Shown: positions 24,805-34,190 of the stretch, one piece after another
Position numbering within the stretch: the stretch's first letter is position 1
Layout of the letters: every line of letters starts with the position of its first letter
The notes under the pieces: generated by a model
Told to the model about the DNA's origin: nothing
The model's input: the letters and a program-made list of their open reading frames with translations, nothing else
The model's database searches: none
NCBI RefSeq assembly: GCF_025153455.1
Contig: NZ_JANZNT010000001.1
Location: 2,304,001 to 2,368,000 of the forward strand
DNA from: Sphingomonas sp. BGYR3
Lineage (GTDB): Bacteria; Pseudomonadota; Alphaproteobacteria; Sphingomonadales; Sphingomonadaceae
Direction: 5' to 3'
DNA: 64,000 nucleotides
Program-made: the position numbers and the translations under genes

Positions 24805-25185
24805 TGCGCGCGGCAGGGGCGTTCGAGGCGGCACCTGCTGGCCGATGTAGCGTCAGGGATATGCCAGCCGCTGGCAGGCCGGGGAACGCGGGCTTGCTGG
24901 GTTCCCGACCACGACATCCGAACATACCGGAAGCGTTGCAGGGCAGAGGCGGCATCCGTCCTGCCCCGTTTCCCCCTCGGTACCAGGCCGGCCCGCCGGC
25001 TGGCGTTGCGGATGATGGACAGCATCGCATCAGGGCATCGGCGGCCTGAACTGACCCAAGGTCATGGCGCAGTGCGCTTGACGCCCGGCCCACCGAAGGT
25101 TCAGGTCAAGCGCCTGTCCCGTTCCCGGACGCGGGCGCGCGCTTTTGAATGGAGCGCAATGGTCAACGGCGCGTTAACATGTGCC
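24805..25185. other. Gap without a supported gene
   Basis: About 380 bases between the OmpA terminator and the 52-residue frame. Open frames here lack ribosome sites and look like GC-driven shadows. No repeat or RNA structure stood out. Confidence 0.5.
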
Positions 25186-25344
25186 ATGAGCATTCACCGC
25201 ATCGAGCCCGCCGCACCCAACGGTTTTCGTCGCCAGCTGAACCTGCCCAAGCCCAAGATCGCCAATCCCGATGACAGCGACATCAAACTGTTCGCGCTGA
25301 GCTTCACAGCGTTCTTCGTCTGCTTTTATACGCTGTTCCTGTAA
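25186..25344 (+). CDS. Small single-span membrane protein (52 aa)
   Basis: The 52-residue frame MSIHRIEPAAPNGFRRQLNL ends PDDSDIKLFALSFTAFFVCF and YTLFL: a polar N-terminus and one C-terminal membrane helix. The codon use and the composition are unlike the flanking noncoding DNA, and small proteins with this DSDIKLFALSF-type tail are, as I recall, conserved in sphingomonads. No strong ribosome site is visible. It is convergent with the MFS gene, 9 bases away. Function unknown. Confidence 0.6.
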   Translation: MSIHRIEPAAPNGFRRQLNLPKPKIANPDDSDIKLFALSFTAFFVCFYTLFL

Positions 25345-25353
25345 CGGACGGCG

Positions 25354-26670
25354 TCAGCAGGCGGCCGCATCTTCCATCTGGCAAACCCGGTGCAGGCGAT
25401 AGGCCAGCCATGCCGAGATGAGGCACATGCCGGCCACGACCAGCAGCATATCTTCCGATGAGATGCCAAGCCCGGTCAGCCCCATGACGAACAGCGCGCC
25501 CACGGTCATTGCGCCGGCATTGACGACGTTGTTCGCCGCAACCGTGCGCGCCGTCTGATCCTTGGTCACGGTCGTGGTGAGAAAGGCATAGAGGGGTACG
25601 ACGAACATCCCCCCGAACACGGCGATGGCCAGCAGCGTGCCCATGATCATCCATCCCTGACCCTGGGTTGCGAACTCGGCAACCGAATAGAGCGTCCCGG
25701 CGGGTGCGGGCACCCACATCCGCACCTCTACCGAGAAGATCACGATGATGGCTGCCATCACAATAACCGAGATCGGAGAATAGCGGGCCGACACGTGCCC
25801 CTTAAGCAGCGCGTTGATGATCACTGATCCAACCGCGACGCCAATCGAAAACACTGCGATGGTCAGGCTGGCCACCTGTTCATCGCTGGTCAGCACATTC
25901 TTCACCAGCGGCGTGAAAATGATGATCAGCACCGAGCCGATCGTCCAGAAAAAGCTGATCGCGCAGATGGCGAGGAACAGCCGGGGAATGTGCATCGTCG
26001 CCGAGATCAGCCGCCAGGATGCGGTGACAGGGTTATAGTTCAGTTTCAGCTTTGGCCCGACACGGGGGGCCGGCGGCACCATGCGACCGGTGAACCAGCC
26101 GATCAGCGCGACAATCAGGACAAGGCCGGCGGCCAGTTCGATATGCTTGGCAACAAAACCCGCGGTTACCGTGCCCATCAGGATCGACAGATAGGTCGCC
26201 GCCTCCACCAGGCCGGTGCCGCCCAGAACCTCATCATCCTCAAGATGCTGAGGCAGGATCGCGTATTTGATCGGCCCGAAAAAGGTCGAGTGAACGCCGA
26301 GGCCGAGGACGGCGGCCAGCATCATGACGATGCCTGCACTGTGATACCCGGCATTGGCGATCAGCATGCCCGCTCCACCGAACAGCATCAGCCCGATTTC
26401 GGCAGTTTTGACGATGCGGATGATCCGCGCCTTGTCGGTCGTGTCGGCCAGCTGACCGGCCAGTGCGGACAGCAGGAAAAAGGGCAGAATGCCAAAACCG
26501 GTCGCCAGCGCGTTGAATTGAAACTCCACCTCGGGATTGTTGAAAATCTGATAGGTGGCGAACAGCACCATCGCCGTCTTGAACAGATTGTCGTTATAGG
26601 CGCCGAGAAACTGCGTGACGAACAGCGGAAGGAAGCGGCGCTGGCGCAGCAGGCCAAAGGCATTGGTCAT
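25354..26670 (-). CDS. MFS transporter, LplT-like
   Basis: The 438-residue protein has about twelve membrane helices. FLPLFVTQFLGAYNDNLFKT at residues 12-31 and GLGVHSTFFGPIKYAILPQH near 115-134 are the signature loops of the LplT/lysophospholipid-transporter-like MFS branch. In enterobacteria LplT moves lysophospholipids inward for repair; here no acyltransferase neighbour is seen, so substrate is inferred only from family. ATG at 26670 was chosen because it gives the usual N-terminus; a longer reading from 26715 is unlikely. Confidence 0.82.
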   Translation of the reverse strand: MTNAFGLLRQRRFLPLFVTQFLGAYNDNLFKTAMVLFATYQIFNNPEVEFQFNALATGFGILPFFLLSALAGQLADTTDKARIIRIVKTAEIGLMLFGGAGMLIANAGYHSAGIVMMLAAVLGLGVHSTFFGPIKYAILPQHLEDDEVLGGTGLVEAATYLSILMGTVTAGFVAKHIELAAGLVLIVALIGWFTGRMVPPAPRVGPKLKLNYNPVTASWRLISATMHIPRLFLAICAISFFWTIGSVLIIIFTPLVKNVLTSDEQVASLTIAVFSIGVAVGSVIINALLKGHVSARYSPISVIVMAAIIVIFSVEVRMWVPAPAGTLYSVAEFATQGQGWMIMGTLLAIAVFGGMFVVPLYAFLTTTVTKDQTARTVAANNVVNAGAMTVGALFVMGLTGLGISSEDMLLVVAGMCLISAWLAYRLHRVCQMEDAAAC

Positions 26671-26814
26671 GGGCAGATGCGATCCAGCCGGGGTTAAGCA
26701 ACAGGGGTGGGGCATAGCCCCGATTGCGGCGCACCATCAATCCCGGATCGCGGTTGTCGATCGCTTGCGCTGGGCCGTTGCCCTGTCGCCGGGCACGCCG
26801 TAGGGAAAGCACCC

Positions 26815-27360
26815 ATGTTGACGCTGCCCAACATCCTGACGCTGTCCCGCATCCTGGGGGTGCCGTTGCTGGTGGCGCTGCTGTGGTGGCCGGGCTGGGA
26901 AGCGGGCTATGTCGCCGCGTTCCTGTTATACTGTGTGATCGGGGCGACGGATTATCTGGATGGATATCTGGCGCGGGCACAGGGCACGGTATCGAAACTG
27001 GGCATTTTCCTGGATCCGATCGCCGACAAGATCATGGTGGCCGCCGTGCTGCTGATGCTGTGTGCCAAGGGGGTCATCGACGGGGTGCACATCATCCCCG
27101 CGCTGATCATCCTGGTGCGCGAGATTACCGTTTCGGGCCTGCGCGAATTCCTGGGCGGGTTGCAGGTATCGGTGCCGGTTTCCAAACTGGCCAAGTGGAA
27201 AACGGCGCTGCAGCTGATCGCGCTGGGTGCGCTGATCCTCAGCGATATCGTGTGGCTGGCCGACTGGATCGGCCTGCCGACCCTGTGGATTGCGGCGTTG
27301 CTGACGCTGGTGACGGGGTGGGATTATCTGCGCGTCGGATTGACGCACATGGATAGCTGA
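26815..27360 (+). CDS. pgsA: CDP-diacylglycerol-glycerol-3-phosphate phosphatidyltransferase
   Basis: The 181-residue integral membrane enzyme makes phosphatidylglycerophosphate, the first committed step to phosphatidylglycerol and cardiolipin. It carries the CDP-alcohol phosphotransferase motif: DYLDGYLARAQGTVSKLGIF then LDPIADK (residues 45-71), giving D-G-x2-A-R-x8-G-x3-D-x3-D. The opening MLTLPNILTLSRILGVPLL is typical. It is followed 5 bases later by moaD, so the three genes pgsA-moaD-moaE are probably one operon. Confidence 0.95.
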   Translation: MLTLPNILTLSRILGVPLLVALLWWPGWEAGYVAAFLLYCVIGATDYLDGYLARAQGTVSKLGIFLDPIADKIMVAAVLLMLCAKGVIDGVHIIPALIILVREITVSGLREFLGGLQVSVPVSKLAKWKTALQLIALGALILSDIVWLADWIGLPTLWIAALLTLVTGWDYLRVGLTHMDS

Positions 27361-27365
27361 ACGGC

Positions 27366-27629
27366 ATGACCCGCACGGTTACCCTGCTGTATTTCGCCTG
27401 GGTGCGCGAGGCGATCGGCAGCGGTGAGGAGGCGGTGACCCTGCCCGATGACATTGTCACCATCGAGGCGCTGGCGGCATGGCTTGCCGGGCACAGCGCA
27501 GGGCACCGCACCGCCTTTGCCGAGCCCACGCGACTGCGCGCGGCGATCGATCAGCAGTTCGTGCCGTTCGACGCGGCGATCGGTGCGGCGCGGGAAATCG
27601 CATTCTTTCCCCCGGTGACCGGCGGATGA
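27366..27629 (+). CDS. moaD: Molybdopterin synthase small subunit
   Basis: The 87-residue ubiquitin-like protein ends in Gly-Gly (PPVTGG), the site that is thiocarboxylated to carry sulphur into molybdopterin. The N-terminus VTLLYFAWVREAIG and the late REIAFFPPVTGG are typical of MoaD. It works as a heterotetramer with MoaE, whose start overlaps this stop (ATGA at 27626). Confidence 0.93.
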   Translation: MTRTVTLLYFAWVREAIGSGEEAVTLPDDIVTIEALAAWLAGHSAGHRTAFAEPTRLRAAIDQQFVPFDAAIGAAREIAFFPPVTGG

Positions 27630-28066
27630 TCGAGGCGCGGATCGAGCAGACGCCCATCGACATAGCCGCGATGCTGAACCGCGCCGCGGCGCTGGACGGG
27701 GTTGGCGCCGTGGCAACGTTCACCGGGCTGGTCCGCGCCGATGATGGCGTGACCGAGCTGATGCTGGAGCATTATCCCGGCATGACCGAGCGGGCGTTGC
27801 ATGGATTGTGCGTGGATGCCGCCGCCCGCTGGCGGCTGACCGGCGCGCTGCTGGTCCATCGTGTGGGCGCGATGCGCCCGGGCGATGCGGTGGTCATGGT
27901 GGTGACGGCTGCTCCGCACCGGGCCGACGCGCTTGCCGCCTGTGCGTTTCTGATCGACCGGTTGAAGACGGATGCCCCGTTCTGGAAACGGGAGACGCGC
28001 GGCGAAGACGTCCGCTGGGTGGCGGCACGGGACAGCGACCACGAAGCGGCGGACCGTTGGCGTTAA
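27626..28066 (+). CDS. moaE: Molybdopterin synthase catalytic subunit
   Basis: The 146-residue protein has the MoaE blocks: GAVATFTGLVRADD near residue 27, LEHYPGMTERAL near 47, VHRVGAMRPGDAVVMVVTAA near 78 and the active-site lysine segment APFWKRETRGEDVRWVAA near 115. It converts precursor Z to molybdopterin with sulphur from MoaD. Coupled to moaD by ATGA. It is convergent with the fasciclin gene across a 107-base gap. Confidence 0.95.
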   Translation: MIEARIEQTPIDIAAMLNRAAALDGVGAVATFTGLVRADDGVTELMLEHYPGMTERALHGLCVDAAARWRLTGALLVHRVGAMRPGDAVVMVVTAAPHRADALAACAFLIDRLKTDAPFWKRETRGEDVRWVAARDSDHEAADRWR

Positions 28067-28173
28067 GGGCTGGCGCACAAAGCCGAGCAGACACCCCGTC
28101 CGGTTGGCACCAACCAGAAATAGCAACGGCCGACGCACGAGGCGCCGGCCGCAGCCATTCAGTTAAGGTCGGA

Positions 28174-28935
28174 TCAGCGGGTTGCGCCGTCCTGAGCCGG
28201 GGCAGTGGCGTCCGCCGCCTCAGTCGACGGCTGAGCCGCCGGCGCCTGTGCCGCCTGCGCTTCCTGCTTGGGGATCAGCACGCCATTGACGACATGAACC
28301 ACGCCATTGGCCTGCTTCACGTCATACTGGGTCACGTAGCTCTTGTTGCCGTTCGCATCCGTCAGGATGATGGCGTTGTTTTCGAGCGTCGCGGTCAGCG
28401 GCTGGCCGGCAACGGTGGTCAGCGTGACGCTCCCGTTATTGGCCTTCAACTGCTCGACCAGCTTGGCCGAATCCAGCTCACCGGCGACGACGTGATAGGT
28501 CAGCAGACCGGTCAGCGTTGCCTTATTCTCCGGCTTCAGCAGCGTGTCGACCGTGCCGGGGGCAAGACGGCCAAAGGCTTCGTTGGTTGGCGCGAACACC
28601 GTGAACGGGCCAGGGCCCTTCAGCGTATCGGCCAGCCCGGCGGCCTGCACCGCCGTTACCAGCGTGCTCAGCGTCGGCGTGGCGACGGCCGCATCGACGA
28701 TCGTGCCGCCGGGCGCCGCAGCGTCCGCCGTGGCCGGAGCCGCGGGCTGAGCCGTCTGCGTCGTCGTGTCGGCCGGAGCCGTGGTCGTGGTGGCCGGATC
28801 GGCCGTGGTGGTGGGGGCAGGTGCCTCGGTCTGGGCAGGGGCCTGCGGTTCGGCCTGCTGCGCATTGGCAGCGGCGGCGGTCAGGGCAAAGGCGCTGACG
28901 GCGGCCAGCTTGGCGATGACAGAAAGACTACGCAT
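28174..28935 (-). CDS. Secreted fasciclin-domain protein
   Basis: The 253-residue protein has a signal peptide (MRSLSVIAKLAAVSAFALTA, cut after ANA), a low-complexity Thr/Ala/Pro linker to about residue 75, one fasciclin (FAS1) domain at about 77-225 (TLVTAVQAAGLADTLKGPGP, FTVFAPTNEAFGRL, LLTYHVVAGEL, VVHVVNGVLIP) and a second Ala/Gln/Pro/Thr-rich tail. FAS1 domains mediate adhesion. It is probably periplasmic or secreted. It lies after oxyR in the same direction, 134 bases away. Confidence 0.92.
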   Translation of the reverse strand: MRSLSVIAKLAAVSAFALTAAAANAQQAEPQAPAQTEAPAPTTTADPATTTTAPADTTTQTAQPAAPATADAAAPGGTIVDAAVATPTLSTLVTAVQAAGLADTLKGPGPFTVFAPTNEAFGRLAPGTVDTLLKPENKATLTGLLTYHVVAGELDSAKLVEQLKANNGSVTLTTVAGQPLTATLENNAIILTDANGNKSYVTQYDVKQANGVVHVVNGVLIPKQEAQAAQAPAAQPSTEAADATAPAQDGATR

Positions 28936-29069
28936 GGAACTCTCCAAATCGGTTGTCCGAAATTCTGGGCGCATCGCTGCGCCGGATAACATTACGCTTG
29001 AGCATCCAATCGGGTTCCAAGTCACCATCGGACGATCATTTGGCGCAGTTCGGGGGACTCATTGCAGGA

Positions 29070-29975
29070 TCAGCGTTGGGCGTCGCTCAAAACCTTGGCA
29101 AGCAACCGGAAATCGCGTTCACGCGGGCTCGCCTTTCTCCAGACCAATGCGACGTTCCGCACTGCTTTGTCGGTGAGCAGAGGGCGCGCGACAATGCGCG
29201 TATGCGTCAATATCCCGGCATCAATGGCCATTTCCGGCAGCATGGTGACGCCAAGGCCGTTGTCCACCATCTGAACGATCGTGTGGAGTGAGGTGCCGAG
29301 CATCGTCGCCTGGCCGCGCAATTCGGGATTGTTGCACGCCGATAAGGCGTGATCCTTCAGACAATGCCCGTCCTCCAGCAGCAGCAGCCGGGTCTCGTCA
29401 ATGTCTTCGGAAACCACTGGCCCGGGCGGCGGCGCATGATCGTCGCCTGGATAGGCAACGAACAGACGGTCATCGAACAGCGGTTCGATTTCCACATCGC
29501 CGCACGCATAGGGCAGGGCGAGCAGCACGCAATCGGTGCGGCCATGATGCAGCCCTTCACAGGCAGCGGCGCTTGGCTCTTCGCGCAGATAGAGCTTGAG
29601 ATCCGGGTAATCGGCGCGCAGCCGGGGCAGGATGCGCGGCAGCATGAATGGCGCGATGGTGGGAATGACGCTCATCCGCATTTCGCCCGACAGCGGCTGG
29701 CCGGCGGCGCGCGCCATGTCGGCCAGCTCGTCCGCCTCGCGCAGAACGACGCGCGCCTTTGCCACGATCCCTTCGCCGAGCGGCGTGAAGCGGACGACAC
29801 GCCGCGTCCGTTCCACCAGCACCACGCCGATCAGCGTTTCAAGCTCGCGGATGCCGGCCGAAAGAGTGGATTGCGTGACGAAACAGCTTTCCGCGGCCCG
29901 CCCGAAATGGCCGGTATCGCGGAGGGCGACGAGATATTGCAGCTGTTTCAGTGTCGGCAGATAGGTCGCGGCCAT
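29070..29975 (-). CDS. oxyR: LysR-type hydrogen-peroxide regulator OxyR
   Basis: The 301-residue protein has a LysR DNA-binding domain at the start (LKQLQYLVALRDTGHFGRAA, then QSTLSAGIRELE) and the OxyR redox pair DGHCLKDHALSAC in the effector domain near residues 200-212, where peroxide forms a disulphide between the two cysteines. It would activate peroxide-defence genes. It sits 115 bases downstream of ahpF, on the same strand, its likely target operon. The ATG at 29975 gives the normal N-terminus. Confidence 0.95.
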   Translation of the reverse strand: MAATYLPTLKQLQYLVALRDTGHFGRAAESCFVTQSTLSAGIRELETLIGVVLVERTRRVVRFTPLGEGIVAKARVVLREADELADMARAAGQPLSGEMRMSVIPTIAPFMLPRILPRLRADYPDLKLYLREEPSAAACEGLHHGRTDCVLLALPYACGDVEIEPLFDDRLFVAYPGDDHAPPPGPVVSEDIDETRLLLLEDGHCLKDHALSACNNPELRGQATMLGTSLHTIVQMVDNGLGVTMLPEMAIDAGILTHTRIVARPLLTDKAVRNVALVWRKASPRERDFRLLAKVLSDAQR

Positions 29976-30027
29976 TGATCGTCCCAACCGATGATTTTGG
30001 ACGATATAAGTGAGCAAGGCGATAATT

Positions 30028-30062
30028 AAACCCCTTCCCGGCCCGGCCAGGAAGGGGTTTTC
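30028..30062 (-). terminator. Terminator between ahpF and oxyR
   Basis: AAACCCCTTCC pairs with GGAAGGGGTTT, an 11-bp stem over a GC-rich loop. On the minus strand it is followed by TTTAATTAT, on the plus strand by TTC. It would end ahpF mRNA before oxyR. Confidence 0.7.
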
Positions 30063-30090
30063 AAAATCGTTGCGGATCCGTCGTTTCGGA

Positions 30091-31671
30091 TCAGGCTGCC
30101 TGAGCCTCTATGACTTCGGCGGGCAGGCGGATCAGATAGTCGAACGCGGCCAGACCCGCGGTCGATCCGGCACCGACCGCAACCACGATCTGCTTGTACG
30201 GCACGGTGGTGCAATCGCCCGCCGCAAAGATGCCCGGCTGGCTCGTTGCGCCATGCGCGTCGATCTCGATCTCGCCGCGCGGGGTCAGTGCGACGGTGTC
30301 CTTCAGCCATTCGGTGTTGGGCACCAGGCCGATCTGGACGAAAATCCCTTCCAGCTCGATATCGTGCTCCTCGCCCGAATTGCGATCCTTGTACGTCAGG
30401 CCCGTGACCTTGTCGGTACCATTGACGCGGGTCGTCATCGCCGAGGTGATGACCTTGACGTTCGACAGGCTGCCCAGCTTGCGCTGAAGCACCGCGTCGG
30501 CGCGCAGCTGGCTGTCATATTCGATCAGCGTGACGTGAGCGACGATGCCGGCCAGGTCGATTGCCGCTTCCACGCCGGAATTGCCGCCGCCAATCACTGC
30601 CACGCGCTTGCCCTTGAACAGCGGGCCGTCGCAATGCGGGCAATAGGCCACGCCCTTGTTCTTGAACTCTTCTTCGCCGGGTACGCCCATCTGGCGCCAG
30701 CGCGCGCCGGTGGACAGGATCACCGTCTTTGCCCGCAGGCGCCCGCCATTGGCCAGCACAACCTCGTGCAGGCCGCCTTCGTGCGTGGCGGGGATCAGCT
30801 TGTCCGCGCGCTGAAGGTTCATCACGTCCACGTCGTTTTCGCGGACCTGTGCCTCCATCTGCGCGGCGAGCTTCGGCCCTTCGGTATAGGACACCGAGAT
30901 GAAGTTCTCGATCCCCATGGTGTCGAGCACCTGGCCGCCGAACCGTTCGGCAGCAACGCCGACCCGCAGGCCCTTGCGCGCGGTATAGATGGCCGAAGCA
31001 GCGCCCGCCGGGCCGCCGCCGACGATCAGCACGTCAAACGCATCCTTGGCATTCAGCTTTTCCGCGGCCTTTGCCTCTGCGCCGGTGTCGAGCTTGGCAA
31101 CGATCTGCTCCAGCTCCATCCGGCCCGAGCCGAACTGCTGCCCGTTCAGGAACACCATCGGCACCGCCAGCACCTGACGCGCATCCACCTCTTCCTTGAA
31201 CAGCGCACCGTCGATGGCGACGTGGCTGATCCGGGGGTTGAGCACCGCCATCAGGTTGAGCGCCTGCACCACATCCGGGCAATTCTGACAGGACAGCGAG
31301 AAATAGGTTTCGAAGTGAAGCTCGCCCTCCAGGCCCTTCACCGCCTCGATCACGTCCTGCGCCGCCTTTGACGGATGGCCGCCGACCTGAAGCAGCGCCA
31401 GCACCAGCGAGGTGAACTCATGCCCCATCGGGATGCCGGCAAAGCGGACGCCGATGTCGGTGCCGACGCGCCGGATCATGAAGCTGGGCTTGCGCTTGTC
31501 GTCATCCTTGCGGACGACGGAGATCTTGCCGGACAGGCCGGCGATTTCGTTCAGCAGCCCTTCCAGCTCAAGCGATTTGGCATCCTCGCCAAGGCTGGCG
31601 ACGAGTTCGATCGGTTCGCGGATATGGACCAGATAGCCTTCGAGCTGCTGCTTCAGATGCGCGTCGAGCAT
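30091..31671 (-). CDS. ahpF: Alkyl hydroperoxide reductase subunit F
   Basis: The 526-residue flavoprotein passes electrons from NADH to AhpC. The N-terminal double-thioredoxin domain has [14 protein letters not shown] near residue 130; the reductase part has the FAD loop [15 protein letters not shown] near 215, the redox CPHC ([12 protein letters not shown]) near 345 and a final GIFAAGDCT flavin motif near 485. Length is normal. The start has an AGGAG site. A hairpin with a T tract lies between ahpC and this gene. Confidence 0.97.
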   Translation of the reverse strand: MLDAHLKQQLEGYLVHIREPIELVASLGEDAKSLELEGLLNEIAGLSGKISVVRKDDDKRKPSFMIRRVGTDIGVRFAGIPMGHEFTSLVLALLQVGGHPSKAAQDVIEAVKGLEGELHFETYFSLSCQNCPDVVQALNLMAVLNPRISHVAIDGALFKEEVDARQVLAVPMVFLNGQQFGSGRMELEQIVAKLDTGAEAKAAEKLNAKDAFDVLIVGGGPAGAASAIYTARKGLRVGVAAERFGGQVLDTMGIENFISVSYTEGPKLAAQMEAQVRENDVDVMNLQRADKLIPATHEGGLHEVVLANGGRLRAKTVILSTGARWRQMGVPGEEEFKNKGVAYCPHCDGPLFKGKRVAVIGGGNSGVEAAIDLAGIVAHVTLIEYDSQLRADAVLQRKLGSLSNVKVITSAMTTRVNGTDKVTGLTYKDRNSGEEHDIELEGIFVQIGLVPNTEWLKDTVALTPRGEIEIDAHGATSQPGIFAAGDCTTVPYKQIVVAVGAGSTAGLAAFDYLIRLPAEVIEAQAA

Positions 31672-31685
31672 GAAACACTCCTGTT

Positions 31686-31738
31686 GATCAAAAAACGAAC
31701 GGCCCGGAGCGAAGGGAGGGGAGGATCGCTCCGGGCCG
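31686..31738 (-). terminator. Terminator/attenuator between ahpC and ahpF
   Basis: On the minus strand CGGCCCGGAGCG pairs perfectly with CGCTCCGGGCCG (12 bp, 31700-31738), then TTCGTTTTTTGATC. It lies about 14 bases before the ahpF ribosome site, so it could stop most transcripts after ahpC and let part through. Confidence 0.75.
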
Positions 31739-31743
31739 CGTTA

Positions 31744-31775
31744 CGCCCGCCAGGGGAGGGGGGAGATGGCGGGCG
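31744..31775 (-). promoter_or_regulatory. Second hairpin in the ahpC-ahpF gap
   Basis: CGCCCGCC and GGCGGGCG form a perfect 8-bp stem over a 16-base loop that is C-rich on the minus strand. It precedes the terminator-like hairpin. It may protect the ahpC mRNA 3' end. Confidence 0.5.
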
Positions 31776-31803
31776 CTATTCAGACGTGGCCCTGGATGCG
31801 GCC

Positions 31804-32364
31804 TTAGATCTTGCCGACCAGGTCCAGCGACGGAGCCAGGGTCTTTTCACCCTCTTCCCACTTGGCCGGGCAGACTTCGCCGGGGTGCGCCGCAACATAC
31901 TGCGCCGCCTTGATCTTGCGCAGCAGTTCCTGCGCATTGCGGCCGACGCCTTCGCTGGTGATTTCAACGAGCTGGATCACGCCTTCCGGATCGACGACGA
32001 AGGTGCCGCGATCGGCAAGGCCGCTGTCGCGCAGCACGTCGAAATTCTTGGCCAGCACATGGTTCTGATCGCCCAGCATGTAATAGGTGATCTTGCTGAT
32101 CGCCGGCGAGGTTTCATGCCATGCCTTGTGGCTGAAATGCGTGTCGGTGGACACCGAATACACCTCGACGCCCATCTTCTGCAGCGTCGGATAGACGTCC
32201 GCCAGATCTTCCAGCTCGGTCGGGCAGACGAAGGTGAAGTCGGCCGGATAGAAGAAGAAAACAGCCCACTTGCCGCGCACATCGGCGTCGGTCACGTCGA
32301 CGAACTTGCCTTCCTTGAACGCGGTGGCGGTGAACGGCTTCAGCTGGCTGCCAATAAGGGCCAT
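31804..32364 (-). CDS. ahpC: Alkyl hydroperoxide reductase subunit C (peroxiredoxin)
   Basis: The 186-residue peroxiredoxin has the peroxidatic cysteine in [15 protein letters not shown] near residue 48 and the resolving cysteine in [13 protein letters not shown] near 166. It reduces hydrogen peroxide and organic peroxides, reduced in turn by AhpF, the next gene. The ATG at 32364 gives the family start [11 protein letters not shown]; an upstream ATG at 32430 has no support. The ribosome site is AGGAGGA. Confidence 0.97.
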   Translation of the reverse strand: MALIGSQLKPFTATAFKEGKFVDVTDADVRGKWAVFFFYPADFTFVCPTELEDLADVYPTLQKMGVEVYSVSTDTHFSHKAWHETSPAISKITYYMLGDQNHVLAKNFDVLRDSGLADRGTFVVDPEGVIQLVEITSEGVGRNAQELLRKIKAAQYVAAHPGEVCPAKWEEGEKTLAPSLDLVGKI

Positions 32365-32550
32365 GGAAATCCTCCTGTTGATGAACGGGTGTTGCATTGC
32401 GGCATATAGGTATTGTGCAGTGCCGTTCAAACCGGAATGCTCGTTCCCCCTGATCGCCTGTGTCGATCAAAGCGGCAGCCCACAATCGAGCGACTTCATG
32501 TCATTGCCGTACCGACTTTGCCGTTTCCGAATGTCGGACGGCGCGGGGGG

Positions 32551-33312
32551 TCAGGTCAGCGCGCGATAGATGCTGTAGGCGCTGGTCAGGGTCAGGACGG
32601 TGCCGACCAGGCCCAGCAGCAGGCGCGGCTGGATCCGTTTGACCAGCAGTGCACCAAAGGGTGCAGCGATAACGCCGCCGATCAGCAGGCCGATGGTTGC
32701 CTGGGTAAACGCCTCGAACCCCAGATGGGCGATGAACGTGATCGACACCGCCGTGGTCAGGAAGAACTCGGCGCTGTTGACGGTGCCGATGGTCGTGCGC
32801 GGATTGCTGCCCTGAATCAGCAGGTTCGAGGTGACGACCGGCCCCCAGCCGCCGCCGCCCGCCGCATCAAGGAAACCGCCGATCAGGCCCAGCGGGGCGA
32901 TCAGCTTGGGCTCTTTCGACTTGGGCGGGATGCCAAAGGCGCGGAAGATCAGGTAAATTCCGATCACCGAGAGATAGGCCATGACGAACGGCCGGGCGCC
33001 TTCCCCCATTTCAGCCAACAAATACGCGCCGATAACCCCGCCAATGACGCCGGGAATGACCAGCCGGGCAAACAGTTTCCAGTCGATGTTGCGGTGGAAG
33101 AAATGGCTGATGCCCGAGGCGGCCGTCGTGAACATTTCGACCAGATGCACGCCGGCAGAGGCGCGCGCGGGGGCCACGCCCATCACGCTGACCATCAGCG
33201 TCGATGAAATGACGCCGAACGCCATGCCCAGTGCGCCATCGATGATCTGCGCTGCAAAACCGATCGCGATGAACGGCAGCACCCCAGCAAGATCGAACCC
33301 GAAAATCTCCAC
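32551..33312 (-). CDS. TauE/SafE-family sulphite/anion permease
   Basis: The 253-residue protein has about eight membrane helices and the TauE motifs GFAAQIIDGALGMAFGVISS at residues 17-36 and GLIGGFLDAAGGGGWGPVVT near 148-167. The family exports sulphite or sulphonate-derived anions. It is divergent from the serine acetyltransferase gene (cysteine synthesis), with 185 bases between the starts, so a sulphur link is plausible but inferred. Confidence 0.88.
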   Translation of the reverse strand: MEIFGFDLAGVLPFIAIGFAAQIIDGALGMAFGVISSTLMVSVMGVAPARASAGVHLVEMFTTAASGISHFFHRNIDWKLFARLVIPGVIGGVIGAYLLAEMGEGARPFVMAYLSVIGIYLIFRAFGIPPKSKEPKLIAPLGLIGGFLDAAGGGGWGPVVTSNLLIQGSNPRTTIGTVNSAEFFLTTAVSITFIAHLGFEAFTQATIGLLIGGVIAAPFGALLVKRIQPRLLLGLVGTVLTLTSAYSIYRALT

Positions 33313-33497
33313 GCGCGGACCTTATGCTGCCCCAGACATTGCCACGCACAATGACGGCTTTTTCATATTCGACAAGATTGATCGGGTTTCCATCGGCAAG
33401 GCTGAACTATCCCCCCTGCCGGTGCTGCATCGCCGTCCCACTGGAAATCGCGGGGTTTTCCCCCTAAATAGCCGGCTTGCAACAAGGGGACGGGCCG

Positions 33498-34190
33498 ATG
33501 ATCCGGCGCCTGGGACGATATCTGGATTCGATCAAGGCGCGCGATCCGGCTCCGCGGTCGCGGGCGGAGATCCTGCTGTACCCCGGCGTCTGGGCGCTGG
33601 GGTTCCACCGGATTGCGCATCGCCTGTTCCGGATGCGCCTGTTCTTCCTGGCCCGCGCGGTCAATCACGTGTCCCGGTTCCTGACCGCGATCGATATTCA
33701 TCCCGGCGCGACGATCGGCCATCACTTCTTCATCGACCATGGCTTTACCGTGATCGGCGAAACAGCGGTGATCGGCGACAATGTCACCATCTATCAGTGC
33801 GTGACGCTGGGCGGGACCAGCCCGGACAATGGCATTGCCGGCAAACGGCATCCGACGTTGCTGGACGGTGCGATCATCGGTTCCGGTGCGCAGGTGCTGG
33901 GGCCGATCACGGTCGGGCGCGGTGCGCGCATCGGGGCCAATGCCGTGGTGACCAAGGATGTGCCGGACGGGGCGACGATGGTTGGCATTCCCGCCAAGCC
34001 CGTGCTGATGGACGCATCCAGTTACCAGTCGGGGCAGGGGTTCATGCCCTATGGCACGCCGTGCCGCGAGATGTTCGATCCCCAGACGCAGAAGCTGGAA
34101 ATCCTGCGCTGCGAGCTTGAGGCGATGCGTCGGCGCGTGGACGAACTGATGGCCGAACGCGATGCCGTGGAGCGCCGCGACCGCGCCTGA
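33498..34190 (+). CDS. epsC: Serine O-acetyltransferase
   Basis: The 230-residue enzyme makes O-acetylserine for cysteine synthesis. It is the short EpsC form lacking the long CysE helical domain. The hexapeptide beta-helix spans about residues 70-175: [44 protein letters not shown] and later [20 protein letters not shown]. The C-terminus is a charged helix. The ATG at 33498 follows an AAGGGGACGGGCC stretch. Its stop overlaps the DUF2794 start (TGATG). Confidence 0.93.
   Translation: MIRRLGRYLDSIKARDPAPRSRAEILLYPGVWALGFHRIAHRLFRMRLFFLARAVNHVSRFLTAIDIHPGATIGHHFFIDHGFTVIGETAVIGDNVTIYQCVTLGGTSPDNGIAGKRHPTLLDGAIIGSGAQVLGPITVGRGARIGANAVVTKDVPDGATMVGIPAKPVLMDASSYQSGQGFMPYGTPCREMFDPQTQKLEILRCELEAMRRRVDELMAERDAVERRDRA

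Noticed and set aside
32365..32550. OxyR binding site upstream of ahpC
   Set aside because: An ATAGG-like half-site is present but the four-part ATAG spacing pattern cannot be found by eye.
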